A stretch of DNA of 17,974 bases from Limnohabitans sp. GTDB taxonomy: Bacteria; Pseudomonadota; Gammaproteobacteria; Burkholderiales; Burkholderiaceae_C. The stretch lies in NCBI GenBank assembly GCA_024641725.1, contig JAHECM010000012.1, positions 8,738-26,711 on the forward strand, in the 5' to 3' direction. How positions within the stretch are numbered: the first letter of the stretch is position 1; each line of letters begins with the position of its first letter. The notes under the pieces were generated by a model. It ran no database searches, was not told where the DNA came from, and saw only the letters and a list, made by a program, of their open reading frames with translations. Shown here one piece after another: positions 14,382 through 17,974 of the stretch. A program made the translations under genes and the position numbers.

Positions 14382-15713
14382 ATGAAGATGCGTGATTTGA
14401 TTTTGGCGGTGGCGGCTTTGGCTGCTGCTGCATCGTCGCTGGTGGCGACCTCGGCTCAGGCGCAAGCCAAAGAGCAGTTTTTTCCGTTGCTGTCGTACCG
14501 CACCGGTCCTTATGCCCCCAACGGCATCCCATGGGCCAACGGCAAGCAGGACTACCTCAAGCTGATCAATGCCCGCGATGGCGGCATCAACGGCGTGAAA
14601 GTCACTTTTGAAGAGTGCGAAACCGGCTACGCCACCGACCGGGGTGTGGAGTGCTATGAACGCCTCAAAGGCCGCCCTGGCGTGACCTTGATTGACCCGC
14701 AGGCCACGGGCATCACCTTTGCCTTGACCGAAAAAGCACCGGCAGACAAGATCCCACTGGTGACTTTGGGTTACGGCCTGTCGATCGCGCAAGACGGTCA
14801 GGCCTTCAAGTGGAACTTCCCCTTGATGGGCAGCTACTGGACAGGGGCCGATATTTTGATCCAGCACCTGGGCAAAAAAGAAGGCGGCCTGGACAAGCTC
14901 AAAGGCAAAAAAATTGCCTTGGTGTACCACGACTCGCCCTTTGGCAAAGAGCCGATTCCCTTGCTGCAAGAGCGCTCCAAGATGCACGGTTTTGACCTGC
15001 AACTGATCCCTGTGACCGCGCCTGGCGTGGAGCAAAAATCGGCCTGGTTGCAAGTGCGCCAAAGTCGCCCTGACTACGTGCTGTTGTGGGGCTGGGGTGT
15101 GATGAACTCCACCGCCCTCAAAGAAGCTCAGGCCACCGGCTACCCCCGCGACAAGATGTACGGCGTGTGGTGGGCGGGTGCTGAGCCCGACGTCAAAGAC
15201 GTCGGCGAAGGCGCCAAGGGTTACAACGCGCTGGCTTTGAACACCTCGGGCACGCAGCCCAAAGTGATTCAAGACATCCTCAAGCATGTGCATGGCAAGA
15301 GCCAGGGCACAGGCCCCAAAGACGAAGTCGGTCAAGTGCTCTACACCCGTGGTGTGATCATCTCGATGCTCAGCGTCGAAGCTGTTCGCCGCGCCCAAGA
15401 GCGTTTTGGCAAAGGCAAAGTCATGACCAGCGAGCAAGTGCGCTGGGGCTTGGAGAACCTGGCTTTGGACCAAAAGCGTCTGGACGCCATGGGCTTCACC
15501 GGCATCATGCAGCCGCTGTCCACATCGTGTGCCGACCACATGGGTTCGACCGCTGCCCGCGTGCAGACCTGGGACGGCAGCAAGTGGAGCTTCTCGTCTG
15601 ACTTCATCCAAGCCGATGAGCAGATCCTGAAGCCCATGGTCAAGCAAGGCGCCGACAAGTATTTGTCGGACAAAAAGATGACACGCCGCACCCCTGCGGA
15701 TTGCCAGTCTTAA
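14382..15713 (+). CDS. Periplasmic binding protein of the Liv-type importer (LivK-like)
   Basis: Secreted solute-binding protein of the type I periplasmic fold, 443 residues. This is longer than E. coli LivK (about 370) but usual for binders in organic-acid-linked clusters. A signal peptide covers about residues 1-27, with cleavage near TSAQA/QA. The mature protein opens with FFPLLSYRTGPYAPNG and contains FEECETGYATDRGVECYERL, LVYHDSPFGKEP and LLWGWGVMNSTALKEA. Aromatic residues are abundant around the expected ligand cleft (WGWG, VWWAGAEP). The Ser/Thr pattern that LivK uses to hold the amino-acid alpha group is not evident. I therefore doubt a simple branched-chain amino-acid ligand and favour a larger or aromatic acid; this is inference. 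The gene has its own strong ribosome site and is followed by two overlapping hairpins before the livF homologue. Confidence 0.88.
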   Translation: MKMRDLILAVAALAAAASSLVATSAQAQAKEQFFPLLSYRTGPYAPNGIPWANGKQDYLKLINARDGGINGVKVTFEECETGYATDRGVECYERLKGRPGVTLIDPQATGITFALTEKAPADKIPLVTLGYGLSIAQDGQAFKWNFPLMGSYWTGADILIQHLGKKEGGLDKLKGKKIALVYHDSPFGKEPIPLLQERSKMHGFDLQLIPVTAPGVEQKSAWLQVRQSRPDYVLLWGWGVMNSTALKEAQATGYPRDKMYGVWWAGAEPDVKDVGEGAKGYNALALNTSGTQPKVIQDILKHVHGKSQGTGPKDEVGQVLYTRGVIISMLSVEAVRRAQERFGKGKVMTSEQVRWGLENLALDQKRLDAMGFTGIMQPLSTSCADHMGSTAARVQTWDGSKWSFSSDFIQADEQILKPMVKQGADKYLSDKKMTRRTPADCQS

Positions 15714-15721
15714 GCGCCTGA

Positions 15722-15757
15722 AGTTGATGGCTCACGCCGATGTGTGAGCCGTCAACT
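15722..15757 (+). promoter_or_regulatory. Intercistronic hairpin 1 after the binding-protein gene
   Basis: AGTTGATGGCTCAC (15722-15735) pairs with GTGAGCCGTCAACT (15744-15757), giving 14 pairs with one G-T wobble and an 8-base loop. It starts 9 bases after the binding-protein stop codon. No T-tract follows. Its right arm shares TCAACT with the left arm of hairpin 2. Confidence 0.7.
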
Positions 15758-15792
15758 GAAAGAGCAGCCTTTGGGGTTGTTCTTTCAGTTGA
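15752..15792 (+). promoter_or_regulatory. Intercistronic hairpin 2 before the livF homologue
   Basis: TCAACTGAAAGA (15752-15763) pairs perfectly with TCTTTCAGTTGA (15781-15792). Inner bases GCAGCC and GGTTGT extend the stem to about 18 pairs with two wobbles, leaving the 5-base loop TTTGG. It ends 16 bases before the livF ATG. Because it uses TCAACT from hairpin 1, the two cannot form fully at the same time. Confidence 0.7.
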
Positions 15793-15808
15793 TTCAAACA
15801 GGCGACCC

Positions 15809-16618
15809 ATGAACGATTCAAACATCATTCTCAACGTCAATGGCATCGAAGTCATTTACAACCACGTCATCCTTGTGCTCAAGGGTGTCTCACTGCAAGT
15901 GCCCGAAGGGGGCATCGTGGCCTTGCTGGGCGGCAACGGTGCGGGCAAGACCACCACGCTGCGCGCCATCTCCAACTTGCTCAAGGGCGAGCGCGGCGAG
16001 GTCACCAAAGGCAGCATCGAGTTGCGCGGTGAGCGCATCGAGAACCTCTCGCCCGCCGATTTGGTCGAACGCGGCGTGCTGCAGGTGATGGAAGGCCGTC
16101 ACTGCTTTGCCCACCTGACGATTGAAGAAAACCTCATGACCGGCTCGTACACCCGCACCAGCAAGGCCGAGATTGCGGCCAATCTGGAGAAGGTTTACAA
16201 CTACTTCCCACGCCTCAAAACCCGCCGCACCTCGCAGGCGGCCTACACCTCGGGCGGAGAGCAGCAGATGTGCGCGATTGGCCGCGCCCTGATGGCCAAC
16301 CCCAGCATGGTGTTGCTGGACGAGCCCTCTATGGGCCTGGCGCCACAGATCGTTGAAGAGGTGTTCAACATCGTCAAGGACTTGAACGAGAAGGAAAAAG
16401 TCACCTTCTTGATCGCCGAGCAAAACACCAATATGGCCCTCAAATACGCCGACTACGGCTACATCATGGAGTCCGGTCGCGTGGTGATGGACGGCGCCGC
16501 CGAAGACCTGCGCAGCAACGAAGACGTGAAAGAGTTTTACCTGGGCGTGGGCGGTGGCGAACGCAAGAGCTTCAAAGACGTCAAGAGCTACAAACGCCGC
16601 AAGCGCTGGTTGGCTTGA
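15809..16618 (+). CDS. livF: Liv-type ABC transporter ATP-binding protein (LivF homologue)
   Basis: Second ATPase of the importer, 269 residues. Walker A GGNGAGKTT is at 41-49, the signature TSGGEQQ at 147-153, Walker B MVLLDEPS at 167-174 with Asp171 and Glu172, and FLIAEQNTNMAL is the LivF form of the switch region (Gln in place of the usual His). I start at the ATG at 15809 (MNDSNIILNVNGIEVIY). The in-frame ATG at 15740 would lie within the intercistronic hairpins. The ribosome site is weak (AGGCGA). Typical LivF proteins end near residue 235. This one carries an extra basic tail ending in KSYKRRKRWLA, which has no ABC motif and an unknown role. It would form the ATPase heterodimer with LivG. 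Confidence 0.92.
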   Translation: MNDSNIILNVNGIEVIYNHVILVLKGVSLQVPEGGIVALLGGNGAGKTTTLRAISNLLKGERGEVTKGSIELRGERIENLSPADLVERGVLQVMEGRHCFAHLTIEENLMTGSYTRTSKAEIAANLEKVYNYFPRLKTRRTSQAAYTSGGEQQMCAIGRALMANPSMVLLDEPSMGLAPQIVEEVFNIVKDLNEKEKVTFLIAEQNTNMALKYADYGYIMESGRVVMDGAAEDLRSNEDVKEFYLGVGGGERKSFKDVKSYKRRKRWLA

Positions 16619-16672
16619 TGCTCAAGCATTGATCCTCGCTACCACCTTCACAGCAGTACCCGAAAGAATCGC

Positions 16673-17935
16673 ATGACCCATCACCTCGATGCGTTGGAAA
16701 CCCGCGCTCCTGAAGCCCGCGAAGCGGCCCTCATGGCGGCTTTGCCCGCACAGATCGCGCATGCGCAGCAGCACAGCGCGGCTTTTGCTGACATTCTTCA
16801 GGGCGTGGACGCGGCCAGTATCACCAGCCGCGCTGCACTCGCCCAACTGCCGGTCACGCGCAAGTACGAGTTGCTGGATCGCCAGCAAGCCCAACGCGGG
16901 CAAGACCCGTTTGGAGGCTTTGCAACCATTGGCTGGAAGGGCATGGTGCGCGCTGCGGGCGTGCGCCGCGTGTACCAGTCGCCTGGCCCGATTTATGAAC
17001 CCGAAGGCGCAGCGCCCGATTACTGGCGCGCAGCACGCGCCATGGCCGCTGCTGGTTTTGAGGCGGGGGACTTGGTGCACAACTGCTTCAGTTACCACCT
17101 GACCCCCGGCGCTTGGATCATGGAAAGCGGCGCGCAAGCGCTGGGCTGCGCGGTCATTCCGGGCGGTGTGGGCAACACCGAGCAGCAACTCGCGGCCATC
17201 GCCGATTTGCGCCCCGAGGCGTATTCGGGCACACCGAGCTTTTTGAAGATCTTGATTGAAAAATCCGCCGAAGCGGGGCAAAAATTGTCGATCACCAAAG
17301 CCTTGGTGTCCGGAGAGGCTTGCCCGCCGTCGCTGCGTGACTGGCTCGGTGCGCAGGGCGTCACGGCCTACCAGTGCTACGCCACGGCCGACGTGGGTTT
17401 GATCGCCTACGAAACCCCCGCCCGCGAGGGGCTGGTGGTGGACGAAGGTGTGATTCTCGAAATCGTGCGCCCCGGCACCGGTGACCCCGTGGCCGAAGGC
17501 GAAGTGGGCGAGGTCGTGATCACGGTGCTCAACCGCGACTACCCCTTGATCCGCTTTGGCACCGGCGACTTGTCGGCCATCTTGCCAGGGGCTTGCCCCA
17601 CGGGCCGCACCAACACCCGCATCAAAGGCTGGATGGGCCGCGCCGACCAGACCACCAAGGTGCGCGGCATGTTCGTGCATCCGGGCCAGATCGCAGAGAT
17701 CGTCAAGCGCTTCCCAGAGGTCAGCAAGGCCCGCCTGGTCGTGACCGGCGAGATGGCCAACGACGCCATGGCCTTGAGCCTGGAAACCACGGCGCACAGC
17801 GACGAGGGCCTCAGGGCGCGCATTGCCGATGCGGTGCGCGACGTGACCAAGCTGCGCGGCGACGTGCATCTGGTCAAGCCCGGCAGCTTGCCCAATGACG
17901 GCAAGGTGATCGAGGACGCGCGCAGTTACAAATAA
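16673..17935 (+). CDS. PaaK-like adenylate-forming protein (phenylacetate-CoA ligase family) with altered ATP loop
   Basis: Cytoplasmic protein of 420 residues, close to PaaK size (about 430). Family features are an acceptor-like GEACPPSLRDWL segment, YATADVG at 236-242 in place of the usual Y-G-x-(S/T)-E, RFGTGDL at 294-300 (Asp299, ribose-contacting position), MGRADQTTKVRGMFVHPGQI at the hinge, and a C-terminal LPNDGK with Lys411 at the catalytic-lysine position. Where PaaK has the SSGTTG phosphate loop, this protein reads VYQSPGPIYEPEG (100-112). Either it binds ATP differently or it has lost adenylation. It follows the livF homologue by 54 bases on the same strand. It probably belongs to the same transcript and handles the imported acid or its CoA ester. 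The function within the pathway is inferred. Confidence 0.85.
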   Translation: MTHHLDALETRAPEAREAALMAALPAQIAHAQQHSAAFADILQGVDAASITSRAALAQLPVTRKYELLDRQQAQRGQDPFGGFATIGWKGMVRAAGVRRVYQSPGPIYEPEGAAPDYWRAARAMAAAGFEAGDLVHNCFSYHLTPGAWIMESGAQALGCAVIPGGVGNTEQQLAAIADLRPEAYSGTPSFLKILIEKSAEAGQKLSITKALVSGEACPPSLRDWLGAQGVTAYQCYATADVGLIAYETPAREGLVVDEGVILEIVRPGTGDPVAEGEVGEVVITVLNRDYPLIRFGTGDLSAILPGACPTGRTNTRIKGWMGRADQTTKVRGMFVHPGQIAEIVKRFPEVSKARLVVTGEMANDAMALSLETTAHSDEGLRARIADAVRDVTKLRGDVHLVKPGSLPNDGKVIEDARSYK

Positions 17936-17974
17936 ACCCTCTCACACGAGTGGCATCCACCCCGTTGCCACCCA

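Noticed and set aside
14358..15647. Long - strand open frame opposite the binding-protein gene (429 codons)
   Set aside because: It is rich in His, Gln and Arg, has no domain, and mirrors the third-position GC bias of the real gene on the other strand.
16618..16629. Small palindrome ATGCTCAAGCAT after the livF stop
   Set aside because: Five-base arms with a 2-base loop are too short to fold reliably, and no T-tract follows.
16622..17869. Long - strand open frame opposite the PaaK-like gene (415 codons)
   Set aside because: The + strand frame has PaaK-family motifs throughout; the opposite frame has none and no ribosome site.

Overview
The window reads as ordinary chromosomal DNA of a betaproteobacterium. 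GC content is high, leucine TTG codons are frequent, gene packing is tight, and the gene set resembles Comamonadaceae/Burkholderiales (Limnohabitans-, Polaromonas- or Rhodoferax-like). That placement comes from recognised protein families and gene order, not from a search. I see no rRNA, tRNA, CRISPR array, insertion sequence or prophage gene. No gene-free stretch reaches 300 bases.

Region 1 (1-2501, + strand) is the distal part of a sugar ABC importer operon: a 5'-truncated permease, a second permease and a MalK/UgpC-type ATPase. It resembles the glucose/mannose GtsBCD system; the binding-protein gene would lie upstream. Region 2 (2502-4592) holds an MFS transporter on the - strand, convergent with the sugar operon, and a divergent + strand HD-domain protein with the ligand pattern of the MIOX/PhnZ di-iron group. 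A shared hairpin terminator separates the HD gene from region 3.

Region 3 (4610-9409, - strand) reads in the order Crp/Fnr-type regulator, RluF-like pseudouridine synthase, periplasmic binding protein without a permease, then htpG. A CTTGAAA heat-shock-like -35 element for htpG sits beside the terminator of the binding-protein gene, and its -10 falls inside that hairpin.

Region 4 (9457-17935, + strand) is the most interesting part. It is one co-directional cluster: a long-chain acyl-CoA-synthetase-like AMP ligase, LivG, LivH, LivM, LivK and LivF homologues, and a PaaK-like adenylate-forming protein. A complete Liv-type ABC importer is thus bracketed by two CoA-ligase-family genes, which suggests uptake of an organic (perhaps aromatic or fatty) acid coupled to CoA activation. 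The divergent Crp/Fnr-type regulator is the obvious candidate controller. Between the two start codons lies a perfect 16-bp palindrome with CRP-like geometry (TGTCG-N6-CGACA). It overlaps a predicted promoter for the regulator and is spaced correctly for class II activation of the cluster. A strong hairpin follows at the start of the predicted leader, and two mutually exclusive hairpins lie between the binding-protein gene and livF. The final PaaK-like protein lacks the canonical glycine-rich ATP loop. The substrate and the regulatory model are inferences.
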